The notes under the pieces: model-generated
Database searches by the model: none
What the model saw: the letters and a program-made list of their open reading frames with translations, nothing else
What the model was told of the DNA's origin: nothing
Program-made: the position numbers and the translations under genes
In this document: piece after piece, positions 26,901 through 36,600 of the stretch
Layout: each line of letters opens with the position of its first letter
Numbering within the stretch: position 1 is the stretch's first letter
Assembly: GCF_018139145.2 (NCBI RefSeq)
Contig: NC_059473.1
Location: 61,982,707 to 62,046,706, forward strand
Origin: Gymnogyps californianus
Lineage: Eukaryota; Chordata; Aves; Accipitriformes; Cathartidae
Direction: 5' to 3'
DNA: 64,000 bases

Positions 26901-28339
26901 TACTTTTCCAGCCAAACAGCCTTTGCCAGGAGAAACAGACAATCTGATAACTGGAAGCAGATCTGACAGTGACTCAAAGCCTAAACTGTGAAGGCAAAAA
27001 TACTTCCTGTGGTTAAACAAAATATTACTGCTGTTACTATACAATGCACATCAATTATTAACAGGCGCTATCCCAATGCAGTAAGAACTGCCATGGCCAT
27101 TGCACCCATGCTAAAACCTGATTGCTAGAGTTTGAATAAAAATAAAAACCAAAAAACACTGAATTTCTATTAGAATTTGGATGTCTACTTTTAAAGTATT
27201 TGGAAATAGTATGGTGCTATAAGCATTATGAGTGTGAAGAAGGTGAGGTGGAATAGACCTATTAGAAACTGAGGAGTGACAAAGTTCATTCAACTGAGAA
27301 TCAGAGCAAGACTTACTACAGTTTGCTAATGGTTGCTACCCCTTCCATTTAAGGCCAGACATTCCCAGCAAGCTATTCAGATTTATTTTTATGCATAAAT
27401 TCCGGGAGGCAAAATGACAAAATACCACAACAACACTATTTATACTGTATTTTCATCTTGCCAAACCTGAGAGACTGAGAAAGTTCACAACAGTCTGTTC
27501 AAACCTGTCCATGAGATAATGTTTATTTTCTAAACATACTTGAGTTTCCTTAAGCATCTTGACTTATAGATTGTTATCCCGAGGCTACATCTATACTACT
27601 AAACCAAACAGTGCCAGGGCCCATTCCCTGGCCTCCCTGGCCCTCCCTGGTCAACGGCATAGTCTGGCCCCTTCCATTCTGCAGCTTCCTACCAGGAATG
27701 GTCCATGGTCTCTGCTAATTCCCAACACTGTCCCTAGAAGTTACTTGAGAGAGTACAAGTTGGCTGAACTCAGAATCCAAAGGGTTTTTTCTAGCAATGT
27801 CTCTGTGCAGAATATTTTCTTCCAGTGCCTGGACCCAAGTCCTAATACCTTTCAGTGCAATGTAATAAGCCTAGCCTGAAAGTCTGGGATTTGTTTTGTT
27901 TTGCTGGTGGTTGCACATTTAACTCTTGTTCTTTAAGTAGGGAAAAGTCTCATTAACCCTGTTAGATGTTTTCTTTTATGAAGACTATGAGTTTGGCGTA
28001 ACAGCTGGGTCTGAGCTGATATGTAAGAGGACACTTTGGTACATCATGAGCACTAAATTCCTCAGATATCCATATTGATTAGCTTGAAGGGACACTGATC
28101 CCTTCCCTAAAGAGCGAGTGGAAAAATTTAAAATACAATCCCTCTCCTGGGGAATTTGCCAGTGCTTGAGCTGTACATAAAGCATACACCACACCACCAT
28201 CATCACGACCATGTTACAGCTCGGCAGCAGTAGCTATCTAAGCTGATGTTCAGAAATCCCCAGCCACATTTAACCCCATTTCCTGGGCTGCCCTGCTGCC
28301 ATGATAATGCTCGCACACATCACAGAAGAGGTGTCAATC
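20936..28339. other. Noncoding DNA, no gene seen
   Basis: Contains an A17 run near 21664-21680, an A-rich run near 26780, and a block at about 26390-26660 that looks like conserved noncoding sequence. Open frames (21176-21499 plus, 107 codons; 24638-24949 plus, 103 codons; 27559-27879 plus, 106 codons) show no domain, signal or splice arrangement that supports a gene. Confidence 0.55.
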
Positions 28340-28344
28340 ACAGC
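28340..28344. repeat. Target-site duplication, outer LTR, left
   Basis: ACAGC directly before the TG end of the outer LTR. The same five bases follow its CA end at 30094-30098. A 5-bp duplication is the integration scar expected for many class I/III (ERV1/ERVL-like) retroviruses. Confidence 0.88.
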
Positions 28345-28531
28345 TGTGGTGTGTTGACCCTGGCTGGATGCCAGGTGCCCACCAAAGCCACTATATCACC
28401 CCGCTCCTAAGCTGGACAGCAGAGAGAAAATATAATGAAAGGCTCATGGGTCAAGATAAGGACAGGGAGAGATCACTCAGCAATTACCGTCATGAGCAAA
28501 ACAGACTCGACCTGGGGGAAAAAAAAATTAA

Positions 28532-28537
28532 TTTATT
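28532..28537 (-). terminator. Poly(A) hexamer of the outer LTR
   Basis: TTTATT on the plus strand, AATAAA on the sense (minus) strand, downstream of the LTR's TATA-like box and open frames, as expected for the R/U5 part of an LTR. Confidence 0.5.
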
Positions 28538-28728
28538 ACCAGTCAAATCGGAGTAGGATAATGAGAAATAAAACCAAATCTCAATAACACCTTCCCCCCA
28601 CCCTCCCTTCTTCCCGGCTTAACTTTACTCCTAATTCTCTCTACCTCCTCCCCCACAGGGGCGCAGGGGGATGGGGAATGGGGGTTGCGGTCAGTTCATC
28701 ACACGTTGTTTCTGCCGCTCCTTCCTCC

Positions 28729-29028
28729 TCAGGGGGAGGACTCCTCACACTCTTCCCCTGCTCCAGCTTGGGGTCCCTCCCACGGGAGACAGTCCTCCAC
28801 AAACTTCTCCAACGTGAGTCCTTCCCACAGGCTGCAGTTCTTCATGAACTGCTCCAGTGTGGGTCCCTTCCACGGGCTGCAGTCCTTCAGGAACAGACTG
28901 CTCCAGCGTGGGTCCCCCACAGAGTCACAAGTCCTGCCAGCAAACCTTCTCCAGCGTGGGCTCCTCTCTCCACGAGGCCACAGGTCCTGCCACGAGCCTG
29001 CTCTAGCACAAGCTTCCCATGGGGTCAC
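28729..29028 (-). pseudogene. Open frame remnant in LTR sense strand, part 2
   Basis: A 99-codon frame starting at GTG, in the sense orientation of the outer LTR. Its translation contains a short degenerate tandem repeat of about 15 residues with the pattern TLE-x-F-x-x-x-C-x-x-W-E/K-G, encoded by the 45-bp minisatellite at 28776-28914. It overlaps the end of the preceding frame (29025-29273) by four bases (GTGA), which looks like a one-base shift breaking one longer frame. No ATG lies near its start. The function of this frame, if any, is unknown. It is not gag, pol or env. Confidence 0.35.
28776..28914. repeat. 45-bp minisatellite inside outer LTR
   Basis: Three clear consecutive units, 28776-28820 (45 bp), 28821-28865 (45 bp) and 28866-28914 (49 bp), each ending in a variant of CTCCAGCGTGGGTC and containing a GGCTGCAGTCCTTC-like core. 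Weaker copies of CTCCAGCGTGGG continue to about 29115. Unit length is a multiple of three in the first two copies, which keeps the minus-strand frame open. Confidence 0.8.
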
Positions 29029-29273
29029 AGCCTCTTTTTGGCATCCACCTGCTCCAGCGTGGGGTCCTCCATGGGCTGCAGGTGGATATCTGCTCCACCG
29101 TTAGCCTCCATGGGCTGCAGGAGGACAGCCTGCCTCACCATGGTCTTCAACACAGGCTGCAGGGCAATCTCTGCTCCGGCACCTGGAGCACCTCCTCCCC
29201 CTCCTTCTTTGCTGACCTTGGTGTCTGCAGAGTTGTTTCTCTCACATGTTCTCACTCCTCTCTTCAGCTGCAA
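29025..29273 (-). pseudogene. Open frame remnant in LTR sense strand, part 1
   Basis: An 82-codon frame on the LTR sense strand that starts at TTG about 30 bp after the TATA-like box. The first ATG in the frame is at 29141, with A at -3 and G at +4, a favourable Kozak context, leaving only 38 codons before the TGA at 29025-29027. The translation is Gly-rich early, then has repeated LQPxE-type peptides. It continues, after an apparent one-base shift, into the frame at 28729-29028. Probably a relic of an LTR-internal frame. Translation is unproven. Confidence 0.3.
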
Positions 29274-29302
29274 TTGCTGCTGCGTAGTAACTTTTTCTCT
29301 TT

Positions 29303-29312
29303 CTTAAATATG
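29303..29312 (-). promoter_or_regulatory. TATA-like box of outer LTR
   Basis: CATATTTAAG on the minus strand. The inner LTR's ATATG target duplication covers its first five bases, so the full box survives immediately downstream (in sense) of the inserted LTR. Confidence 0.45.
29308..29312. repeat. Target-site duplication, inner LTR, left
   Basis: ATATG directly before the inner LTR's TG end, repeated at 29910-29914 after its CA end. Confidence 0.92.
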
Positions 29313-29433
29313 TGTCATGGTTTAACCCCAGCCAGCAACTAAGCACCACGCAGCTACTTCCCCCTCCCCGCTCCCAGTGGGATGGGGAAGAGGAAAAACG
29401 AAAGGTAAAACTCATGGGTTGAGATAAGAACAG

Positions 29434-29439
29434 TTTAAT
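29434..29439 (-). terminator. Poly(A) hexamer variant of the inner LTR
   Basis: TTTAAT on plus, ATTAAA on the sense strand. The commonest poly(A) hexamer variant, placed about 200 bp downstream of the TATA-like box. Confidence 0.4.
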
Positions 29440-29471
29440 AACTAAAGTAAAATAAAATATACTACTAAGAG

Positions 29472-29501
29472 TAATAATAATAATAATATTATAATAATAA
29501 T
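29472..29501. repeat. (AAT)n tract inside the inner LTR
   Basis: An almost pure TAA/AAT repeat with one interruption (TATTATAA). Length variation here is likely between copies and individuals. Confidence 0.75.
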
Positions 29502-29636
29502 TGTAATGAAAAGGAATATAACAAAAAAAAAGAGAAATAACACCCAAGAAAAGCCAAGTGATGCACACTGCAATTGCTCACCACCCGCTGACCAATGCCA
29601 GAGCCACGATCCACCCCTCCCAGCCAATTCCCCCCC

Positions 29637-29644
29637 GTTTGTAT
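29637..29644 (-). promoter_or_regulatory. TATA-like box of the inner LTR
   Basis: TATACAAA on the minus strand, about 265 bp from the LTR's 5' end (29909) and upstream of the ATTAAA hexamer, matching a U3 promoter position. Confidence 0.45.
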
Positions 29645-29909
29645 ACTGGGCATGACATTCTATGGTATGGAATACCCCTTTGGCTAGTCCAGGTCAGCTG
29701 CCCTGGCTGTGCTCCCTCCCAGCTTCTTGCACACCTGCTTGCTGGCAGAGCATGGGAAACTGAAAAATCCTTGACTTAAGATAAGCGCTACTTAGCAACA
29801 ACTAAAACATCAGCGTGTTATCAACATTATTCTCACACTAAATCCAAAACACAGCACTTTACCATCTGCTAAGAAGAAAATTAACTCTATCCCAGCTGAA
29901 ACCAGGACA

Positions 29910-29914
29910 ATATG
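29910..29914. repeat. Target-site duplication, inner LTR, right
   Basis: Second copy of ATATG. Outer-LTR sequence resumes immediately after it with TTATCCCAGAGG. Confidence 0.92.
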
Positions 29915-30093
29915 TTATCCCAGAGGTGCTACCACCATCGCTGATGAGCTCAGCCTTGGCCAGCAGTGGGTCCAACTAGGAGCTGGCTGGCATTGGCTCT
30001 ATCGGACATGGGAGAAGCTTCTAGCAGCTTCTCACAGAAGCAACCCCTGTAGCCCCTCCCGCTACCAAAACCTTGCTGCGCAAACCCAATACA

Positions 30094-30098
30094 ACAGC
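30094..30098. repeat. Target-site duplication, outer LTR, right
   Basis: Second copy of ACAGC, matching 28340-28344. Confidence 0.88.
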
Positions 30099-31660
30099 AA
30101 AGAGGAGCCCCTCACTAATGAAGTGTGCCCCCATGAGCACACTCACAGTCTTGGGTAGAGATCAGCCTGGACACATCAGCATAGCTGTCTAATCCATCTC
30201 CCACTTTTAGGGGTGTGGTGTTGGGTCCCAGGTTTGTCACTGCCAGATGAACACCAAGGGGCACAACCAAAGTCTGCTTGGGCCTGACATGACAGCAAAC
30301 AACGACAGAACATTTCTGACTAGGTGTACCTGCCTGTCTGTCTTGGCTGTAACCAGCTTTTGTCAGCCCAGCCTGTTCTGCCTCACCCTTCACAGATGGA
30401 GACTGATGAGCCTCCGGCTCATGTTCAAATAGTCACCACTTCTACTCTGCCGGTCTGCAGAAGCACCCGAAAGACAGTGTTAGTGAGGATAAAAAAACAA
30501 CTCCAGTGCAGCATGAAACAGACTGTTCTCACACTTCTGTATCCTTCTGGTTCTTCTCCAGCCATGATCTTCTACAAAATCCCAGACCAACTTAAACAAA
30601 CCCACCTCTTTTCCACAAGCCTTCCTAAGCTCCTTCATTAGCTTCTGTCAGGTATTGCACTTAAAGTCTGCTTCCCAGAAAGGACCAGCAGCAAAACTCA
30701 GGTATAGGGCTTTTAGACATCTTACAGAGTTGTGTTGGAGGCAGATGGAGGAAAATATCTGGCACAGGCCACAGGACAAGAATTCCTCTCTTTGTGCTCT
30801 CTTTATACATAACCACTTTTGCATGTTGAGATTTGGTGAAGCCCTTGCTTCCAGCTTCCTGAAAAGCATCACTGACCTGCAAGAGTGCTTATTGCTTTCT
30901 GGGCTGGTATATCAAAGAGCTCATGAAGTGGTCTCAATCATCTAGCACTGACACTTCATCATACCATGTCCAGCTTCATCAGAGATAGACTTGCCTGGGG
31001 ATAACATCTTCTAAAGAAATGTGACATCTTTGCATTGCCAGTTCACTGTAGAGGATTAGCAGGTCAAACTGCCAGTGGTGAATCAGTATGGGTGAAAAGC
31101 AGTGAAAATACACATACACATGGATTTGCAGTTAAGTTTTTCTGCCCACCATGTAACTAATATAACTAAAGGGAAATGAAGGAGACTGTACCAATTTAAT
31201 CATACTTATAAATTGGAGTGTCAGTCTTAAGATCTGACACATATTCATAAGATATGAAGGTAGAACCCAGGCAGTAACCCAAATTTTAGCAGTGCTACTG
31301 GGAGCTCAAATAGATGACACAACAGTCTATTCTGGATTTAAAATCTATGACTATTAATGAAAACAAACGTATCTGCTGTTTCATCATCTATCTTCCAAAC
31401 TACATAAATGGCATGTTAGGAACTGATGGCCAAGTTCATTCTGGAAAGAATTTAGGCAGCTCACATGAAAACAGACAGAAGGCTATCCATTCAAAAGCAG
31501 AACTTGCATTTGTTCACAAATATCAACAATGCATTTGTAACACATAGCATTTTTTAATATGTAATAACCATGTATTTGCTTTTGAAAAAAAATAAAAAGT
31601 GAAAGAAGCTTAAAAGTGATAAATAATTGTAGGAGATTTCCTTAGTAAGCAAGGAAACAA
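30099..31660. other. Noncoding DNA, no gene seen
   Basis: GC-richer up to about 30450, then AT-rich. Open frames are 60-105 codons and show no recognised domain. No retroviral internal sequence continues from the LTR. Confidence 0.5.
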
Positions 31661-31985
31661 GCATGGCTATAAAGGATTGTCAGGGAGCATCAAGAGCGGG
31701 TGGCTTCCCAAGGGAAGGGAGGCCAACGGCAGCCCCCATGCAGGCAGGGCCAAGCCCTTGCCGATGGGGCGCAGTCCCATGGCAGCGTAGCAGGGTGAGC
31801 AGGGCAGGGTGATGGCAGAAGCAGCAGCTCCTACTGACTGCCCAGTGATCTTCTGGCAAAAGCAAGGTAACACCTTGAGTCCAAGGTTAATCCACGAAAT
31901 GCAAACAACAGCGCTGAGGACAAGCAGAACCACATCAGCTCTACAAGAGCTCTCAGGGCCCTGGCAGGGAGCGATTTTGTGTTAA
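31661..31985. other. GC-rich patch with CpGs
   Basis: A block richer in GC and CpG than its surroundings, with an 88-codon minus-strand frame (31667-31933) whose start is hydrophobic and Leu/Val/Cys-rich, superficially like a signal peptide. The composition, rather than a recognisable family, explains the open frame. Origin unknown: old retroelement piece, retrocopy or small CpG island. Confidence 0.3.
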
Positions 31986-33019
31986 AATATTCTGGTTTTA
32001 ATCTAATGCAATCTGAAATGGGAAAGGCTTTGACTTCCCTAAGTGTTTGTGATAAAGATCTCAGTTTGGTTTCATGACTGTGATAATTTATTAGGATTCA
32101 GGAACTGTAATTTTCACACTGATTGTTCCTCACATGGACCAATGGATTCAGTGCCTGTGTTTTGCAGCTGACTAACAGCTGACTGAGACCAAAACGTTGT
32201 CAAGTTTTCTCAAGACAGCACTGAGTCCAGACTGACTTCTATTTTGCATGTATTTGCAGTGTTACTGCCGATGTGAAACACGATACTTTGAAACACACGA
32301 TAAAGTACGTTGCAATGCATTACTTGTCATCACCAATGAAATGCTCCCTGTGCCATCCAATATGGCCCTTATACGGCTCGTTCTGTTGCTTATCCAGGAT
32401 ACAAGCAAGGTGGAATCATAATTGTTTGCCAAATGAAATGTGAAGAAGAGAACTTCAGCAGTTTTAAAGATGCACAAATATCTCAATATCAATAATAATA
32501 ATACTTTTACAAGAAGACTGTGCCTGGTGACTAAAAGAGAGAGGTCATATTTATTGCTGAGCTGATAACTGTAAACTTTCATCATAACTGGCCTAAGTAT
32601 GGTACCTCTTTGAAACACATCACAAGCCTGGTTCCAGATATTTCTAGCCTATTTCTAGTTTATTTCCTTTTTAACTGTCAGTCTGCAGCAAAAGCTGAAA
32701 GAATCATCCCCTAAAGTCTTTTCCTTTTACTACCAGACACATAAAGGACAAGTAGCCTGAGGCTTAATATTTTTCAAGCTTTTAAATATTTTTTTTTCTC
32801 AATTTAGAATGAGTGCGTGTCATTTCTGTGGCAATTCAGAAGCAAATGGTCCTGAGTTCAAACTGTGACTTTTCAGATTAGATCTGCCGGTTAAAAATTT
32901 GTTGGGATGAAATGGAATTCTTTTGCAGTAGACAACAACCCAAACTGACAGAAGTAAGGATTCTTTGACAAAGGAAAAGCAAATTCCAGGGATCCAAAAA
33001 TCCCAAACATGGCAATGTG

Positions 33020-33620
33020 TCAAATGTAATGTCTTTATTTACAGCCCATACACCTGACTGTTTTGTTCAGTGACAAAGTATCAAAGGGATTATCCAAAAA
33101 GCAATCAGACAGCTGGGCTGTTCCATTTCTAAATGCTAGTTTCTCTTTATAAAAAACACCATCAGTCAGCAGACAGAGAACAGAAACACGGAGCCAAGAA
33201 CCAAACAATCAGTAAGGGCCAGATATAATACATGGGCAGTTCCTTCTCAAATTCATGGCTTTATTTCTGTGGTCAGTGTTTCGAGCACCAGTCATGAATT
33301 AATAAACATCAATGGCTCCAGCTTCCTCGCAGCACAGATCTTCCTGCAGTATTTAACTGAGCGAGGAGACATGGTAGGGAACACATAATGGTTTCCTATA
33401 ACTGGACATGAGCAAGGACAACTGTGTTCATCTGTTAATTAAATGTTAGAGCACAGTGAATAATTCAACGTGAAGTATTTGTTTGACAGGTCTATTCTTT
33501 TGCTGATTGCCTTCTTGAGAACAGTTATGTCCTCCTCAAATTCATTTTGTTTCAAAGGGTGGAATGACCATGAATAATTCAGACAATTCATTCATTATTT
33601 TACTACTGAAATATGGATTA
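33020..33620. promoter_or_regulatory. Candidate conserved noncoding (enhancer-like) block
   Basis: Dense, varied transcription-factor-like words: TCAAAGGG (TCF/LEF-like) at 33081-33088 and again at 33552-33559; GGATTATCC (OTX/bicoid-like) at 33087-33095; AATAAACA (FOX-like) near 33300; TTAATTAA at 33435-33442; TGACAGG (MEIS/TGIF-like) at 33484-33490; TGAATAATT plus AATTCATTCATT at 33571-33596. Stops in all frames exclude a long coding exon. Regulatory identity is inferred only from motif density. Confidence 0.25.
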
Positions 33621-36600
33621 TCTTTTTTTCAGATTTATTTGTTGGGTTAAGGCAAATGGAATAAGTACACAAACTCTTCCTATATAAAGGTTTTTATGCA
33701 TGAAAATTTTAGACACAAATGTCATGAGACATATCAAGCATAGGAATTTAAGATCATCTCTGCCATTAAGTACATCACTCTGGAACTGAAAACTTGGAAA
33801 GCAGGGAGGCTACTAAAAATTTACCATCGACTTAGAAAAACCACCCATCTATCACAAAAATTGTATCTTACAGTGTATAAAATTCTGAAAATTGCCAAGA
33901 TTATTAAGTATTTTCTCATTTTTTATAGCCTGTGTACCTGCTCATTTGACATTCCCTGCTGGATATCCAGTTGTCCCTTGCTGTTTTGATGGAATTGACA
34001 CCACACAGATGCTGTGGGAGGAAAATAAATAGCATGTTTTAAAAATGGGTTTTTGTGAATGTAATACTAAAAAAAGTCAGTCAGGACAGGTCAAATACTT
34101 CTTAATTTGCTCAGTTAACCATATCGCTGTAAGGATAGCTATTCCAATAATATCATAGCTACTGTTGTAACCCAGGCCACTTCAGGCTAAATTACACGGC
34201 TGAACCTCAGAAAAACATCATATAGCTAAAAGTTGTCAGTGGTTTACCATGCTGATCCTAACAGCTGAAAGTATACTGAGGTATGTGCTCATGAAATCTT
34301 AAAGAAAAGTGTTATTTATATTTCCATATTGACCAGTGTGATGCTCACTGGTATACACTCATTGTGCTGCTGAAGGTTAAAAATTACATATAAGTACTCA
34401 AGCTGCTTCTGTCAGCACTTATCTTAAACTGTAAGGTTCATAAAAGTCTAAGATCATTAAATCAGATGTAGGAAAATGAAGGAGGGGACCATAGTCTATT
34501 CTGCAGTGACTGCAAGAGAGAATATTTGAATAAGAGGGCATCCAATGGCTTCAAGAAAAGGCATAATTACAAGTGGTGAGGTGAACGTAAATATTGTATA
34601 CAATCGCCTGGCTGACAACAGCAGGAGCCAGCAGGAAGCATCGTAATCTAATAGACCCCTACCTTCTCAGCTTGAAAAGCAGACAGGGGCTAATACAAAA
34701 GATTTCTCAAAACTTCGACATGGACTGCTATTACAGATTTCAAGGTATTTATTACGACAGCACCTGCTAGTGCCACCAGAGTTAGAGGGAATGTCAGCCT
34801 TTCCTAGCTTAAGTCCCTGCTCACAGGGCTTTTATAATGACCATAAAAACACGTTGAAGGCTCAAACTTGACAAACAAGCATCTCAGAGAGAGGTTTTCT
34901 AAAGCACAAAGGGCATTCAGACACTGGTAGATTTTGGTAAGAGTTGCACAGATAACTACCCTTTTTACATTTACAAATCTCTGTCTCAGCTGCTTTTCCC
35001 TCGTGCATTTTTAGGATACTTTGGTTTGTTGAGAGCAGAATATTAATTTAAAAAAACCCAAGCAAACAAGTAGGCAAGAAGAAATAATTTTAATTTTTTT
35101 TTGTCTTCTTGTTTCTTTCATAAGCTCACATTGTTTGTATTTTTAATAGTCTCAGTGTTTTCTTCACCTTCTTGTTTCTAGAATGAGAATTGAAGAAAGA
35201 CATGAACAAAGGTTAGTTTGAAAAATGGGGAAAAGATGTTGGCTAAAAAATACTCTGGTGACTTAGAAGTAATTCAGTAGATGGGCAGTGACTCATAGTG
35301 AGTAAATGGTACTTGCATTAATGGCATGGGCACACACAGCATAGTAATGAAAGTACTGTAAAGGCTGATGTTTAAAACAGAACCAAAATCTGTGAAGAAA
35401 GAAGCATGTGATCTGTGAAGGTAGAAGCTAGGAGCTGGTGCAAACTGGAGTGCTCTGTGATTCTCTTTGGTCTTTATTTCCTTTGCATGGAAATGTGCAA
35501 AGGAACACAGACGTAGACAAATCTGGAACTGGAAAACACTCTCTTGTCCCACGACACAGACTTAGTCTTAATTTTCTGTTGATATATATAAGCAAGAACT
35601 GCTCTAATTTTTAAATATAATACTGGAAGTATCTCACTTTCTTTGCTGACATGGATTTACAGCTTCAAATAAAACAGAAGTTCAATACAAAGGAGTTACT
35701 TCGGGGGTCTTTTATATGTAAAACTACTTATTGGAACGTGTTCTTCATTTTAAGAGAGAGTTTTAGTCTCTCTATTTGTGAAACACTAATATTTACATAT
35801 ATCGATGATATTTTTCATGCAGAACCAGTGATCAGCTTCACCAGAGCCTAGATACAGTTTGGAAGCTTTGTTGGGGACTGGTTTGTGGCCAACACCTAAT
35901 CTTGTCTTCCACAAAAGTATTTAGAGAAAAGAAAGGGACATGGTTAGAGTTCAGTGCTTCAGAGCATTATGCCAGGCACTTACATGCAATATATATGGTA
36001 TTAAAGGAGTTCAGTAACAACAAAGTGAGACTACTCAGATATTTCTTTCTTGATATAAGAACCATATTCATATGTTTACTACTGGTAAAATATGAATGCT
36101 TAGAGGCCCCTATGTGACACTGGGCTTAATGGTGTGGGGACTGAGTTACACAGCAGTATAAGATTTTACTACCTAAATGAAGTAGACAGATAATGGGTGA
36201 AAAAGACTAGAAAAGGACAGGAAGGTGTCTCCTGTCAGAGGGATTTTGAATGTACAGCTCATGACAAGCAGGTCTGTAGCTTCCCCTAGGTACTTGGTTG
36301 ACTGTCAAAGGCTAGAGCAGCTGCTCAGCACATGGCCTGATGTCTCAGAGAAGTGCCTAGGTGTGAGCCTCCCCACTTCTTCTGTGTGTTCCGGAAAAGG
36401 GGCACCTGGGAGAAAGCTTTGACAGGGAGTAGCCTTCCTGCTAAATTATACAGGGGGATGACAGTAGGGACGGTCCAATCAGCTGAACTGTCTCCTGTCC
36501 TCCTGTCTAAAAGCAACTAGAAGAAAAGAGCATCTTGCAACTGAAGGAGACCTAAGTATAGTAGGTATTTCTGAAATAGAGCTGTCTGTCCCAAGTCAGA

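Larger units (their letters stand above)
28678..29307 (+). other. Antisense open frame inside LTR, not a gene
   Basis: The longest open frame in the window (209 codons, Pro/Ser/Leu-rich, starting from ATG or GTG-type codons). It lies wholly within the outer LTR, antisense to its sense strand, and stops six bases before the inner LTR begins. Its length follows from the GC-rich minisatellite with few stops. A second frame (28685-29104) overlaps it. Gene predictors may call it, but I see no reason to regard it as translated. Confidence 0.6.
29313..29909 (-). mobile_element. Inner solo LTR (597 bp), younger insertion
   Basis: Begins TGTCATGGTTTAACCCCAGC and ends GCTGAAACCAGGACA, with TG...CA termini and perfect 5-bp ATATG flanks. 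On the minus strand it reads TGTCCTGGTTTCAGC at the 5' end, which I recognise from memory as a high-copy LTR of neoavian genomes. The 5-bp duplication is consistent with an ERVL/class III-like origin, but I do not fix the class. Minus-strand signals: TATACAAA at 29637-29644 and ATTAAA at 29434-29439, in the right order. No internal retroviral sequence is attached, so it is a solo LTR. It splits the outer LTR and must therefore be the younger insertion. Confidence 0.92.
28345..30093 (-). mobile_element. Outer solo LTR, interrupted by a younger LTR
   Basis: The element begins TGTGGTGTGTTGACCC and ends CCCAATACA, giving canonical TG...CA ends, and is flanked by perfect ACAGC duplications. Removing the inner insertion and its extra duplication (602 bp) leaves about 1147 bp, a long LTR. 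Sense is the minus strand: a TATA-like CATATTTAAG lies at 29303-29312 and an AATAAA hexamer at 28532-28537 (seen as TTTATT on plus). There is no primer-binding site, gag, pol or env next to it, so it is a solo LTR left by recombination between two LTRs. From memory the body matches a long LTR family common in neoavian birds. I do not assign a family name. Confidence 0.88.

Noticed and set aside
28678..29307. 209-codon plus-strand frame as a protein gene
   Set aside because: It lies entirely inside the outer LTR, antisense to it, over a GC-rich minisatellite. Two other frames on the same strand are also open, and no domain is visible.
29313..30093. A full provirus between the two LTRs
   Set aside because: The two LTRs belong to different families and are nested, not paired. 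There is no primer-binding site, polypurine tract or gag/pol/env sequence between or beside them.
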